DNA of 17,994 nucleotides from Bacillota bacterium (GCA_030830185.1 JAURNN010000061.1:1-17994), one strand, 5' to 3'; counted from the stretch's first letter, positions 1 through 7,063 are shown. Numbers and translations are program-made. The notes: generated from the letters alone by a model not told the origin.

Positions 1-1
1 T

Positions 2-163
2 CAAACATGGGGATACCCATATGTTCCAACACTTGCCATCTTTGGCATGGTGATGTTGCTCATTTCAACATTGATAGAGTCACTGGTCCCATCACTTATT
101 GGATTTGGTGTTCTACTTGCTGCATACTTACTTATTACTTACGTCATCAAAATAGAAGAATAA
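2..163 (+). CDS. C-terminal fragment of a membrane permease, probably APC-family amino acid transporter
   Basis: Only the last 53 codons are present, open from the left edge to a TAA at 161. The visible protein begins QTWGYPYVPTLAIFGMV and continues as two hydrophobic segments (roughly fragment residues 10-24 and 30-49) separated by a short polar turn, ending in a charged tail KIEE. The WGYPYVP motif just before a membrane helix, followed by a second helix near the C-terminus, is the pattern I know from the last two helices of APC-superfamily amino acid permeases. The family call rests on this short stretch alone, so the substrate cannot be given. A terminator follows at 179-203. Another multi-helix carrier with the same ending cannot be excluded. 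Confidence 0.55.
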   Translation, partial: QTWGYPYVPTLAIFGMVMLLISTLIESLVPSLIGFGVLLAAYLLITYVIKIEE

Positions 164-178
164 AATTAAAAGTAAAAT

Positions 179-203
179 AAAAGAGCCTAACGGCTCTTTT
201 TTT
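179..203. terminator. Bidirectional rho-independent terminator between permease and clpB
   Basis: A perfect hairpin pairs AAAAGAGCC (179-187) with GGCTCTTTT (192-200) around a TAAC loop. A T-run extends to 203 on the plus strand, and an A-rich stretch on the other side gives a T-rich tail on the minus strand. It can end both the plus-strand permease transcript and the convergent clpB transcript, whose stop codon overlaps it at 202-204. Confidence 0.85.
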
Positions 204-2331
204 ATGTTTCAACTAAAGATACAACGGGTTGATCATTATCAATATTCATGATAAATGGCGTATGCGGGATAATCACATTTGATATGATATGATTTGCAAT
301 GAGCGTTTCAATATGTCTTTGAATGAAGCGTTTAAGCGGTCTTGCACCGTATTCTTCTTGATAACCATGTTTAATCACGTATTTAACAACTTGATCATCA
401 AAGGTGACGAATAAATGTTGAACTTCTAATCTTTTTGATAGTTCATTGAGTAATTTTTTAGCAATATCCATTTGAATCTTTAGATTTAATGGATTAAAGA
501 TCATGAGTTCATCTAAACGGTTAATAAACTCAGGTTTAAATGACTGTTTGACGAGTTTCATGACTTTATCAACTGCGTCTTCTTCATGTGATAATAAAAA
601 CTCACTTCCTATATTTGAAGTTAAGATGATGATGGTATTTTTAAAATCAACGGTACGACCTTGATTATCAGTGAGTCTTCCATCATCAAGTATTTGAAGA
701 AGCATGTTAAATACATCATGATGCGCTTTTTCAATTTCATCAAATAACAATAAGGAATAAGGACGACGTCTTACAGCTTCAGTGAGTTGACCCCCTTCAT
801 CATAGCCAACATATCCTGGAGGGGAACCAATCAGTTTAGAAACACTGTGAGCTTCCATATATTCACTCATATCAAAACGAATCATATGCGTCTCACTATC
901 AAATAATGCTTCTGATAATGCACGCGCAACTTCGGTTTTACCAACACCAGTTGGTCCTAAAAACAAGAAGGAACCAATGGGACGGTTGGCATCTTTAATA
1001 CCCGCACGTTGTCTAATAATCGCATCGCTCACGAGTTTTAACACATGGTCTTGACCGATGATACGTTTTTTTAACGTGGTTTCAAGATGTAATAATTTTT
1101 CTTTATCTCCACTCATGAGTTTTTTAATTGGAATATGTGTCCATTTAGAAACGATATCAGCAATCGATTCTTCTGTCACAACTTCAGAAAGTAACTCATG
1201 TTTAGAAGCAGAAGTGGTAAGATGCTCAATTTCTTTTTCTAAGGTTGGGATTTTTTGATACTGAAGTTCTGCAGCACGTTGATAGTCAGAATCATTAAAC
1301 GCTTGTTGAAGGTCATTTCTTAACACTTCTAACTGTTTCTTTTGATCTTTAATATGTTGAAGTGCTTGTTTCTCTTCTTGCCAAGTGTCTCTTAATATTT
1401 TTTCTTGTGTTTTTAAAGATTCAATGTCATGTTCTAATTCTTGATAGCGCGTTTTAGAGACACTATCTGTTTCTTTTTTAAGTGCTTGACGTTCAATTTC
1501 TAGTTGCATGAGTTTTCTTGTGACAGCATCAAGTTCAACAGGCATCGAATCAATTTCCATGCGAATCGACGCACACGCTTCGTCGATTAAATCGATGGCT
1601 TTATCTGGTAAAAAGCGGTCAGTAATATAACGTGTGGATAATGACGCAGCAGCAATAATTGCAGGATCACTAATAGAGACCCCGTGATGAGCTTCAAATC
1701 TTGATTTTAAGCCTCTTAACATACTAATTGTATCTGCTTCAGTCGGTTCAGAAACTAAGACTTTTTGAAATCGACGCTCAAGTGCCGTATCTTTTTCAAT
1801 ATAAAGACGGTATTCTTTTAACGTGGTTGCACCAACACAATGGAGTTCGCCTCTTGCAAGCATTGGTTTTAACATGTTAGACGCGTCCATGGCACCATCT
1901 GCTCGACCAGCACCTACGATTGCGTGTATTTCATCAATAAATAAGATGATGTCCCCATTGGAATCTTTAACGCGTTTTAAAATTGCTTTTAAACGTTCTT
2001 CAAATTCCCCTCTAAATTTCGCACCTGCGATAAGTGCTGCTAAATCGAGTTCATAGACGATTTTATTTTGAAGCGCTAAAGGAACGTCTTTATCAACAAT
2101 ACGTTTCGCTAATCCTTCAACAATCGCTGTTTTACCAACACCAGGTTCACCAATTAATACAGGGTTGTTTTTTGTTTTTCTAGATAATATTTTAATGACA
2201 CGTCTAATCTCATCATCTCTACCAATGACAGGATCGATACGTCCTTTTTTAACTTCTTCAATGAGATTTCGACCAAATTTTTCTAATAACTTAGGATCTT
2301 GATCATAATTTTCCATCATATTCATTTGCAT
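202..2331 (-). CDS. clpB: ClpB disaggregase (HSP100 AAA+ chaperone), short form lacking the N-terminal domain
   Basis: ATP-driven hexameric chaperone that threads aggregated proteins through its pore, working with DnaK in the cytosol. Seen in the 709-residue product: NBD1 with Walker A GEPGVGKT (61-68) and Walker B FIDE (131-134); a charged coiled-coil middle domain (about 260-400), which marks ClpB rather than ClpA or ClpX; NBD2 with Walker A GPTGVGKT (459-466), pore loop GYVGYDEGG (506-514) and Walker B LLLFDE (527-532). The usual N-domain of about 140 residues is absent: the protein starts about 15 residues before the conserved LEKFGRNL. Mycoplasma ClpB proteins share this short form. An in-frame TTG exists at 2370, but I chose the ATG at 2331 because AAGGGGGT (2338-2345, minus) is a strong ribosome site at correct spacing. 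A CIRCE element overlaps the promoter. Confidence 0.95.
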   Translation of the reverse strand: MQMNMMENYDQDPKLLEKFGRNLIEEVKKGRIDPVIGRDDEIRRVIKILSRKTKNNPVLIGEPGVGKTAIVEGLAKRIVDKDVPLALQNKIVYELDLAALIAGAKFRGEFEERLKAILKRVKDSNGDIILFIDEIHAIVGAGRADGAMDASNMLKPMLARGELHCVGATTLKEYRLYIEKDTALERRFQKVLVSEPTEADTISMLRGLKSRFEAHHGVSISDPAIIAAASLSTRYITDRFLPDKAIDLIDEACASIRMEIDSMPVELDAVTRKLMQLEIERQALKKETDSVSKTRYQELEHDIESLKTQEKILRDTWQEEKQALQHIKDQKKQLEVLRNDLQQAFNDSDYQRAAELQYQKIPTLEKEIEHLTTSASKHELLSEVVTEESIADIVSKWTHIPIKKLMSGDKEKLLHLETTLKKRIIGQDHVLKLVSDAIIRQRAGIKDANRPIGSFLFLGPTGVGKTEVARALSEALFDSETHMIRFDMSEYMEAHSVSKLIGSPPGYVGYDEGGQLTEAVRRRPYSLLLFDEIEKAHHDVFNMLLQILDDGRLTDNQGRTVDFKNTIIILTSNIGSEFLLSHEEDAVDKVMKLVKQSFKPEFINRLDELMIFNPLNLKIQMDIAKKLLNELSKRLEVQHLFVTFDDQVVKYVIKHGYQEEYGARPLKRFIQRHIETLIANHIISNVIIPHTPFIMNIDNDQPVVSLVET

Positions 2332-2374
2332 GAGGATACCCCCTTGGCAGTCGTAGTAGTTGTTTGCCAATCAT

Positions 2375-2404
2375 AATATATCATAAACAATTTAGCACTG
2401 TCAA
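2375..2404 (-). promoter_or_regulatory. clpB promoter
   Basis: On the minus strand a consensus -35 TTGACA (2404-2399) is followed after 18 bases by TATATT (2380-2375). Transcription would start around 2368, giving a leader of about 37 bases with the strong ribosome site. The -35 box lies inside the CIRCE element, so bound HrcA would block RNA polymerase. Confidence 0.75.
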
Positions 2405-2418
2405 TAGTTAAGTGCTAA
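2392..2418. promoter_or_regulatory. CIRCE element (HrcA operator) controlling clpB
   Basis: The arms TTAGCACTG and AAGTGCTAA are separated by exactly nine bases, against the CIRCE consensus TTAGCACTC-N9-GAGTGCTAA. Only the innermost base of each arm differs, and one further A/T pair extends the dyad outward. In Firmicutes and mollicutes CIRCE is bound by the repressor HrcA, whose activity falls on heat shock. It lies between clpB and the tRNA-Cys promoter (from 2442) and overlaps only the clpB -35 box, so clpB is the clear target. Confidence 0.92.
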
Positions 2419-2441
2419 ATTTGTAGAATATGGGATTATCG

Positions 2442-2470
2442 TTGACTAATGAACACGTTTACGTTATAAT
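2442..2470 (+). promoter_or_regulatory. tRNA-Cys promoter
   Basis: TTGACT (2442-2447), a 17-base spacer, then a perfect TATAAT (2465-2470). This would start transcription about 8 bases before the mature tRNA 5' end at 2486, as expected for a single-gene tRNA unit. Confidence 0.85.
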
Positions 2471-2485
2471 CAATAATGCTGTTAA

Positions 2486-2559
2486 GGCCCTGTAGCCAAG
2501 TGGTAAGGCATGGCACTGCAACTGCCTGATCGTCGGTTCAAATCCGGTCGGGGCCTCCA
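2486..2559 (+). tRNA. tRNA-Cys (anticodon GCA)
   Basis: A 74-base cloverleaf. The acceptor stem GGCCCTG pairs with CGGGGCC with one G-U pair, followed by discriminator T and an encoded CCA (2557-2559). The D arm is GCC/GGC around AAGTGGTAA. The anticodon loop CTGCAAC reads GCA, decoding cysteine codons. The TpsiC arm CCGG..TTCAAAT..CCGG type is present (GGTTCAAATCC). The first pair of the anticodon stem is a T-T mismatch, a small oddity. It is a single-gene transcription unit between its own promoter and terminator. Confidence 0.95.
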
Positions 2560-2568
2560 AATGTTTTT

Positions 2569-2599
2569 AACACCTGTTTAGCAGGTGTTTTCTTTTTTT
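2569..2599 (+). terminator. Rho-independent terminator of tRNA-Cys
   Basis: AACACCTG (2569-2576) pairs with CAGGTGTT (2582-2589) around a five-base loop, followed by a T-rich run TTCTTTTTTT to 2599. Confidence 0.85.
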
Positions 2600-2758
2600 A
2601 ATAAATTGAAAAGAGTAAAAAAGGTCAGTCATGTGATAAAAAAAGAAAGTCATATTGAGGTAAAATGGTGATATAAATATTTACAATTTAAATAGCTTTA
2701 AAAAATAAATCATTATTTTTGAAATTTTTATGTCATAATAATTGATAAAGAGGTTTTT

Positions 2759-3772
2759 ATGAAAATGAAACAAAAAGCAAATATTTATGAACTTGCGACT
2801 AAATCAGGTTTTTCAGTCTCTACTGTTTCAAAAGCATTAAATCATACTGGAAGAATCAGTGAAGCGACACGCCAGAAAATCTTAAAAATCGCATCTGAAC
2901 TTAACTATATCCCTAGCTATCATGCAAAAGCACTTTCATTAAATAAGTCTTGGATTATCGGTATCATCTATTCAGATAATTTAGGGATTGGCTTTTCACA
3001 TCCCCACTTTTCAGTGATTTTAGAAGGATTCAAACAAGAAGTAGAAAAAGAAGGTTATGAAATCACGTTTATTAACAGAAACATGGGGAAACGCTCGATG
3101 TCATACCTGGAATTTTGTCAATATCGACAAGTTGAAGGTGTTTTCATCGTGAATTATTATAGTCTTTCTAAACAAGTCCCTCAACTAATTGAAAGTGGAC
3201 TTCCACTCGTTTCAGCAGATGCAGGATTTGATCATATACCAACTGTTACTTCTAATGATCTATTAGGAGGCGTTTTAGCAACACAATATTTGTATAAGCT
3301 TAGTCATAGAAAGATTGATCATATCGCAGGACCATCCTATACGATTTCAGCGCAACAACGAAAAAAAGGATTCATGCAAGTCGTAAGTGAACATCAAGAT
3401 ATTATTTCTCATATTTATGAAGCCAATAACTACAGTATTGAAGATGGATATCAACAAGCACTAAAAATCATAGAAAAAAATGATCTACCAACAGCCATCT
3501 TTGTTGCTGGAGATTTTATGGCACTCGGTGTCATCCAAGCACTTAAAGAGCATCATGTAAGAGTGCCTGAAGATATTTCTATTATCGGGTATGATGATTT
3601 AGAATTTTTAAAATACAGTCAACCAGCACTTACCACCGTTTCTCAAAATAAACTAGAAATTGGAAAAAGAGCCGCGCAATATTTAATTCAACAAATCAAT
3701 GGTGAAACCGTTTCATCACTCAATGTTGATGTAGAAATTATAGAAAGAGAAACATGTCAAAAATGCCTTTAA
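2759..3772 (+). CDS. LacI/GalR-family transcriptional repressor
   Basis: A 337-residue sugar-responsive repressor of standard length. Residues about 8-30 form the N-terminal helix-turn-helix, with the family pattern IYELATKSGFSVSTVSKALN, followed by the hinge (to about 60) and a periplasmic-binding-protein-like effector domain. The C-terminal signature ISIIGYDDLEF...PALTTVSQ is typical of the family. The ATG at 2759 is supported by AAAGAGG five bases upstream; an ATG two codons later is an alternative. I found no convincing promoter in the AT-rich leader (2600-2758). It is the gene immediately upstream of the two CBM-type lipoproteins, and a LacI-type palindrome lies beside their -10 box. I infer that it represses them until a sugar ligand appears; the ligand cannot be read from the sequence. 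It could instead be a more global CcpA-like regulator. Confidence 0.9.
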   Translation: MKMKQKANIYELATKSGFSVSTVSKALNHTGRISEATRQKILKIASELNYIPSYHAKALSLNKSWIIGIIYSDNLGIGFSHPHFSVILEGFKQEVEKEGYEITFINRNMGKRSMSYLEFCQYRQVEGVFIVNYYSLSKQVPQLIESGLPLVSADAGFDHIPTVTSNDLLGGVLATQYLYKLSHRKIDHIAGPSYTISAQQRKKGFMQVVSEHQDIISHIYEANNYSIEDGYQQALKIIEKNDLPTAIFVAGDFMALGVIQALKEHHVRVPEDISIIGYDDLEFLKYSQPALTTVSQNKLEIGKRAAQYLIQQINGETVSSLNVDVEIIERETCQKCL

Positions 3773-3796
3773 ATATGAATTTGATAGGCATTTTTT
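3761..3796 (+). terminator. Probable terminator of the lacI-family gene
   Basis: AAATGCCT (3761-3768) pairs with AGGCATTT (3786-3793) followed by T residues. The 17-base loop is long and the left arm lies in the last codons of the gene, so termination may be partial. A new promoter follows at 3816, which supports a transcript boundary here. Confidence 0.65.
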
Positions 3797-3815
3797 ATTT
3801 TATTCTCATCTAACA

Positions 3816-3844
3816 TTGACTTTCAATAGAAGATATTATAGAAT
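3816..3844 (+). promoter_or_regulatory. Promoter of the CBM-lipoprotein pair
   Basis: TTGACT (3816-3821), a 17-base spacer and TAGAAT (3839-3844). Transcription would start near 3851, inside the palindrome at 3846-3865, leaving a short leader with the ribosome site AAGGAAG (3875-3881). Confidence 0.65.
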
Positions 3845-3845
3845 A

Positions 3846-3865
3846 TTGGTAAAGCGCTTTCGCAA
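3846..3865. promoter_or_regulatory. LacI-family operator-like palindrome at the transcription start of the lipoprotein unit
   Basis: A 20-base dyad centred on CG. The perfect ten-base core AAAGCGCTTT (3851-3860) is flanked by TTG on the left and CAA on the right, so 8 of 10 base pairs are symmetrical. Even-length dyads centred on CG are the usual operators of LacI-family proteins. Placed directly after the -10 box, a bound repressor would block transcription. The neighbouring LacI-family gene is the natural candidate to bind it; that link is inference. Confidence 0.7.
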
Positions 3866-3885
3866 ATTTAAAAAAAGGAAGTTTT

Positions 3886-4530
3886 ATGAAAAAAAATTTA
3901 TATCTGTTACTCATGTCAACAATTGTTTTAGCATTAGTTTCATGTGACGAACAATTAACATGTGGAGAAGGAACATATTTAAATAATGGTTCATGTATTG
4001 CTGGAACTGATCCAAATACTAACAACAATCAAAATAATACAGGCGTTTGTACAGATTCAAAAGCAGCTTATGAAGTGGTCAATGGCGAATTCATAAAAGC
4101 ACCTGCAGAACCATGGTTTTTCATTGGTGGTTGGATGGTCAATGATCCAGATAGTATTTGGATGGAAGAATACAACGCGATTATCTTTGATGTCACGGAT
4201 GCAGGACTGTCTACTAGAGCAGTATGGGATGGTGCATTTTGGCAACCTAAAATCTATACTGAAGCTGGGTATACCTATACGGTCACCTTTAAATTGAGAA
4301 CCGATGAAGTTAATGGTAGAGAAGTGATCCTTTTTTTAGAAGACACGGATAATAATTATAATAAGTTTTTTGAAGAAACAGTCACGTTAACTCAAGACTA
4401 CCAACTCTATACATATGATTATGTGGCACTTACAGATAACAACGATACAAAAGTAGGATTATTTTTTGCAAATGATGTTGGAACCGTGATTATTGATTCA
4501 ATCATCATCACACGAGTAGAAACAAAATAA
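3886..4530 (+). CDS. Surface lipoprotein with one CBM4/9-like carbohydrate-binding module
   Basis: A 214-residue secreted lipoprotein. A type II signal peptide ends in lipobox LVSC, with lipidated Cys20. Residues 26-55 form a short stalk with Cys26, Cys37 and Cys55 (motif CGEGT...NGSC) and an Asn/Thr-rich linker. Residues about 62-214 look like a beta-sandwich of the CBM4/9 type: NGEF near the start, many Trp and Tyr residues, GYTYTVTFKLRT in the middle and a VIIDSIIIT end strand. No enzyme motif is visible, so a ligand-binding role at the cell surface is likely; the sugar is unknown. The start has ribosome site AAGGAAG. Its module resembles the C-terminal module of the next protein most closely (shared NDDTKVG/NNDTKVG segment). 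The two genes are 9 bases apart and surely cotranscribed behind the palindromic operator. Confidence 0.75.
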   Translation: MKKNLYLLLMSTIVLALVSCDEQLTCGEGTYLNNGSCIAGTDPNTNNNQNNTGVCTDSKAAYEVVNGEFIKAPAEPWFFIGGWMVNDPDSIWMEEYNAIIFDVTDAGLSTRAVWDGAFWQPKIYTEAGYTYTVTFKLRTDEVNGREVILFLEDTDNNYNKFFEETVTLTQDYQLYTYDYVALTDNNDTKVGLFFANDVGTVIIDSIIITRVETK

Positions 4531-4539
4531 GGAGATTAT

Positions 4540-6201
4540 ATGAAAAAAATAATAGTATTAGGACTTCTTGCAATGGTATTTGTTTTACAAGCATGTTCAA
4601 GTACACCGGTTGCATGTGGTGAAGGAACGGTTGCAGTTGGATCTGTTTGTGAAGTCGTTCCAAACTGTACCTCAAATGAGCTTTATGATGAAACAACAAA
4701 TACATGTGAAGCCATTGAAATAGAAGAAGAAATTAATGAAAACGGAATTAAACTAGTTACTGGTTCAAAAACTAATTTTGAAGTTGGAGATTCATTACCA
4801 GATTTTTCTAGTTATTTCACTGCAAATGGGTCATCAGTAAGTAATTCCATGATAGAGCATACGCTACTACTTGATGCAAGCAATATGATGACAACACCTG
4901 GTGTGTATTCAGTCACCGTACGTGTTGGCAGTGATGTCTTAACCATTAATATAACAGTATCAGATCCAAGCATTGATTACAGTGATATCGTGACTGAAGG
5001 TCAAGCTGGTATTTACATCAACACGCAAAAACAAACGGAATTTGATGTTGGTGATTATATGCCAAACTTCATGCTTTACTTTGTTGCATATGATGGTAGT
5101 AACTATTTAACAATCACTCCAGATCTGATTTTGCATAACTTATTATTAAATGCTGAAAACCGGATGACTCAGGCTGGTAATTATATGGTTTGGATGGAGT
5201 TACGTATCAATGGTCAATTATACCGTAAAGAAATCACCATTACGGTATTACCGATTGGTGGATCTACTGTTGAATCTATTGGACAAACAGGGTGGGAAAT
5301 CATCAATCCAGACTTTACTGCTGAGAATGTATTTGATGCATGGATGATTCCAAATGGTGATGTGACAGTGACCAATGAAAACGGCGAAGTTGATATTTAT
5401 GTCAATATGATTGGAATGAATTTCTGGGATATTTTATTTGCTCAACCAGGAAAAACTTTTGAAAAAGGATACACCTATCAAGTCACATTCAGAATGAAAA
5501 CAGCAATTCAAGGTGGGCGTGATGTTGTTGTGTTTGCAGAACCCTCACAAGGTGCAGCGAAATTACTTGAACAACAAATTTCTTTAACAACTACGTATCA
5601 AGATTTTACATTCACTTTTCAAACAACATCTAATACAACAACAGGAATGATCGGTGTCTTTTTAGGAGCAAATCTACCTGGCGCAAATCCAGGGTCAGTC
5701 ATCATTGATTCTATTGTATTAACAAGAACTGGTGAAAAAACAGAAAATGTGATGTTGACAGATTTTCCAAATCAAACCTTTACTTCAAGTGATATATCAA
5801 GTTGGAACACAGAAGGTAATGTTGTATTAACACATAACGCTAGTGGGTATCTAGAAGCAAACGTCAGTGCATATACAGGCGCATTTTATCAAGAGAACAT
5901 TCAACTAGGTGGATTTTATATCACTGCTGGCGTCACCTATCAAGTGTCATTTACAGTAAAAACATCCATTGTTGGTGGCCGTGATGTTACATTCTTTGTT
6001 GAAAATACCGATGCTGGATATACAAAATATTTTGAAATCACTGAAAGTATCACAGGTGCATTTCAAACATTCACTTATACATTTACACCGACTCAAGATA
6101 ATGATGATACGAAAGTTGGAATTTTCCTTGGAGATATGGAAAATGCAGGACTTGGAATCATCACCATCGATTCAATTATCATTACAGTTGTTAATGATTA
6201 A
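4540..6201 (+). CDS. Large surface lipoprotein with two Ig-like repeats and two CBM4/9-like modules
   Basis: A 553-residue lipoprotein. The signal peptide ends in lipobox LQAC with lipidated Cys19. A stalk with Cys26, Cys37, Cys43 and Cys56 begins with the same CGEGT motif at the same position as in the upstream protein. Two related Ig-like segments follow (about 77-143 and 164-241; each has F-[ED]-V-G-D near its start and a TI-type last strand). Then come two jelly-roll modules (about 251-396 and 406-553), each with G-x-TYQV, GGRDV and an IIDSI/TIDSI end strand. No catalytic motif is visible. It reads as an extended adhesin-like or sugar-capturing protein, with modules held away from the membrane by the Ig-like stalk. 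Ribosome site AAGGAG overlaps the stop of the previous gene, and a terminator follows at 6220. The specific polysaccharide is not evident. Confidence 0.75.
   Translation: MKKIIVLGLLAMVFVLQACSSTPVACGEGTVAVGSVCEVVPNCTSNELYDETTNTCEAIEIEEEINENGIKLVTGSKTNFEVGDSLPDFSSYFTANGSSVSNSMIEHTLLLDASNMMTTPGVYSVTVRVGSDVLTINITVSDPSIDYSDIVTEGQAGIYINTQKQTEFDVGDYMPNFMLYFVAYDGSNYLTITPDLILHNLLLNAENRMTQAGNYMVWMELRINGQLYRKEITITVLPIGGSTVESIGQTGWEIINPDFTAENVFDAWMIPNGDVTVTNENGEVDIYVNMIGMNFWDILFAQPGKTFEKGYTYQVTFRMKTAIQGGRDVVVFAEPSQGAAKLLEQQISLTTTYQDFTFTFQTTSNTTTGMIGVFLGANLPGANPGSVIIDSIVLTRTGEKTENVMLTDFPNQTFTSSDISSWNTEGNVVLTHNASGYLEANVSAYTGAFYQENIQLGGFYITAGVTYQVSFTVKTSIVGGRDVTFFVENTDAGYTKYFEITESITGAFQTFTYTFTPTQDNDDTKVGIFLGDMENAGLGIITIDSIIITVVND
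4768..5262 (+). repeat. Tandem Ig-like coding repeats within the large lipoprotein
   Basis: Two diverged units encode residues about 77-143 and 164-241. Both carry F-[ED]-V-G-D-x-[LM]-P-[DN]-F at the start, a [HN]-x-LLL-[DN]-A segment, and [QT]-[AP]-G-x-Y in the second half. The similarity is at protein level, so this is an old internal duplication rather than a recent DNA repeat. Confidence 0.6.
5290..6198 (+). repeat. Tandem CBM-like coding repeats within the large lipoprotein
   Basis: Two units encode residues about 251-396 and 406-553. They share TYQV-[TS]-F, GGRDV, a Q-x-F-T-[FY] strand, G-[VI]-FLG and [IT]-IDSI. The second unit is closer to the single module of the upstream lipoprotein than to its own neighbour, judging from the TKVG[LI]F and DT/NTD segments. 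Confidence 0.6.
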
Positions 6202-6219
6202 ATAAGTAGAAATAAAAAA

Positions 6220-6249
6220 ATGGATTTCATTTTGAAATCCATTTTTTTT
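6220..6249. terminator. Bidirectional terminator between lipoprotein unit and esterase
   Basis: ATGGATTTCA (6220-6229) pairs with TGAAATCCAT (6233-6242) over a three-base loop. A T-run follows to 6249 on the plus strand, and an A-run before the stem gives the matching T-run on the minus strand. It serves the lipoprotein unit and the convergent esterase, whose stop is at 6248-6250. Confidence 0.85.
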
Positions 6250-7015
6250 ATGATGATTGAGAAATAAATTTGATAAATTCAGGAAATAAATTCATCCACT
6301 GTCTTTCGTTGTGTTTTCCATTGACAATTTGAAACGACACATGTCTAATACCTTTGTTTTCTAGTACTTCATAAACATGCTTTGAATTATTGATATAAAT
6401 GTCAGGAAAATCTTTAAGATCATCTGAGGAGGTTTCTTGATCACCAACAGAAATAAAAAATGACGTATCAATAGAAATGGAAGATGCTTTTAAAGAGTTA
6501 AGAAATTTGTCTTCATTAAACCATGATGCAATAGAAAAACATCCGATCCCTTTAAATAATGAAGGATATCTCATCGCTGCAAACATCGAGATATAAGCTC
6601 CCATAGAACTACCTGCCATATAATAATTATTTGAAGTATGATAGAGGTTTTTAATTGCAGGCAATACGTCTTCAACAATAAAATCAATATAGATAAACCC
6701 TTTTCCACCCGTCCCTTTTATAAAACGATTTTTTAATTCAATATTTGTTTCATAAGGGCTATACTCATTCATTCTTTCAGTCGGTGAATTATCAATGCCC
6801 ACGATAATCATATTGGTCACATGAGCTTTTTCTAATCCTTCAATCACGCGCCATGAAACCTCATGATAACTCATCTCATCATCAAATAAATTTTGAGCAT
6901 CATGCATGAATAAGACATCACATGGTCGCTCTTCATTACATGTTTCTGGGTCATAAACTCTGATTGTTCTTGATGAATGTGTGGTTGGGATTATTAACTC
7001 AAACGGTTTTAGCAT
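6248..7015 (-). CDS. Putative esterase, alpha/beta-hydrolase (esterase D / enterochelin-esterase-like family)
   Basis: A 255-residue predicted cytoplasmic serine hydrolase with no signal peptide. Visible family marks are the MHDAQNLFD motif (37-45), typical of PF00756-type esterases, the nucleophile elbow GSSMG with Ser137, a likely acid Asp192 in SVGDQE, and the catalytic His235 in NGKHNERQW. Members cleave acyl or aryl esters, and some remove acetyl or feruloyl groups from polysaccharides; the substrate here is unknown. I chose ATG at 7015 because GAGGTG lies just upstream at short spacing. A GTG four codons earlier lacks a ribosome site and overlaps this one. It stands alone, convergent with the lipoprotein unit and divergent from the long operon. 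Its nearness to sugar-related genes makes a carbohydrate esterase role possible but unproven. Confidence 0.82.
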   Translation of the reverse strand: MLKPFELIIPTTHSSRTIRVYDPETCNEERPCDVLFMHDAQNLFDDEMSYHEVSWRVIEGLEKAHVTNMIIVGIDNSPTERMNEYSPYETNIELKNRFIKGTGGKGFIYIDFIVEDVLPAIKNLYHTSNNYYMAGSSMGAYISMFAAMRYPSLFKGIGCFSIASWFNEDKFLNSLKASSISIDTSFFISVGDQETSSDDLKDFPDIYINNSKHVYEVLENKGIRHVSFQIVNGKHNERQWMNLFPEFIKFISQSS

Positions 7016-7063
7016 CGGACACCTCACACTTATTTTATCATAGATAAAAGGTTAAAAAAAAGG

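Noticed and set aside
2332..2370. Upstream TTG start giving 13 more residues for ClpB
   Set aside because: The extension covers the strong ribosome site and encodes residues unlike any ClpB N-terminus.
2600..2758. Promoter or small gene in the gap before the LacI-family gene
   Set aside because: The sequence is very AT-rich with many weak -10-like matches, but no properly spaced pair or credible open frame stood out.
3846..3865. Reading the lipoprotein operator as a CcpA cre site
   Set aside because: The outer TG and CA of the cre consensus are replaced, so a dedicated LacI-family site fits better.
3810..4245. Minus-strand open frames across the first CBM lipoprotein and its promoter
   Set aside because: They are antisense to a well-supported gene, have no ribosome site and no recognisable motif.
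7016..7027. GTG start four codons earlier for the esterase
   Set aside because: No ribosome site precedes it, and it overlaps the GAGGTG that serves the ATG at 7015.
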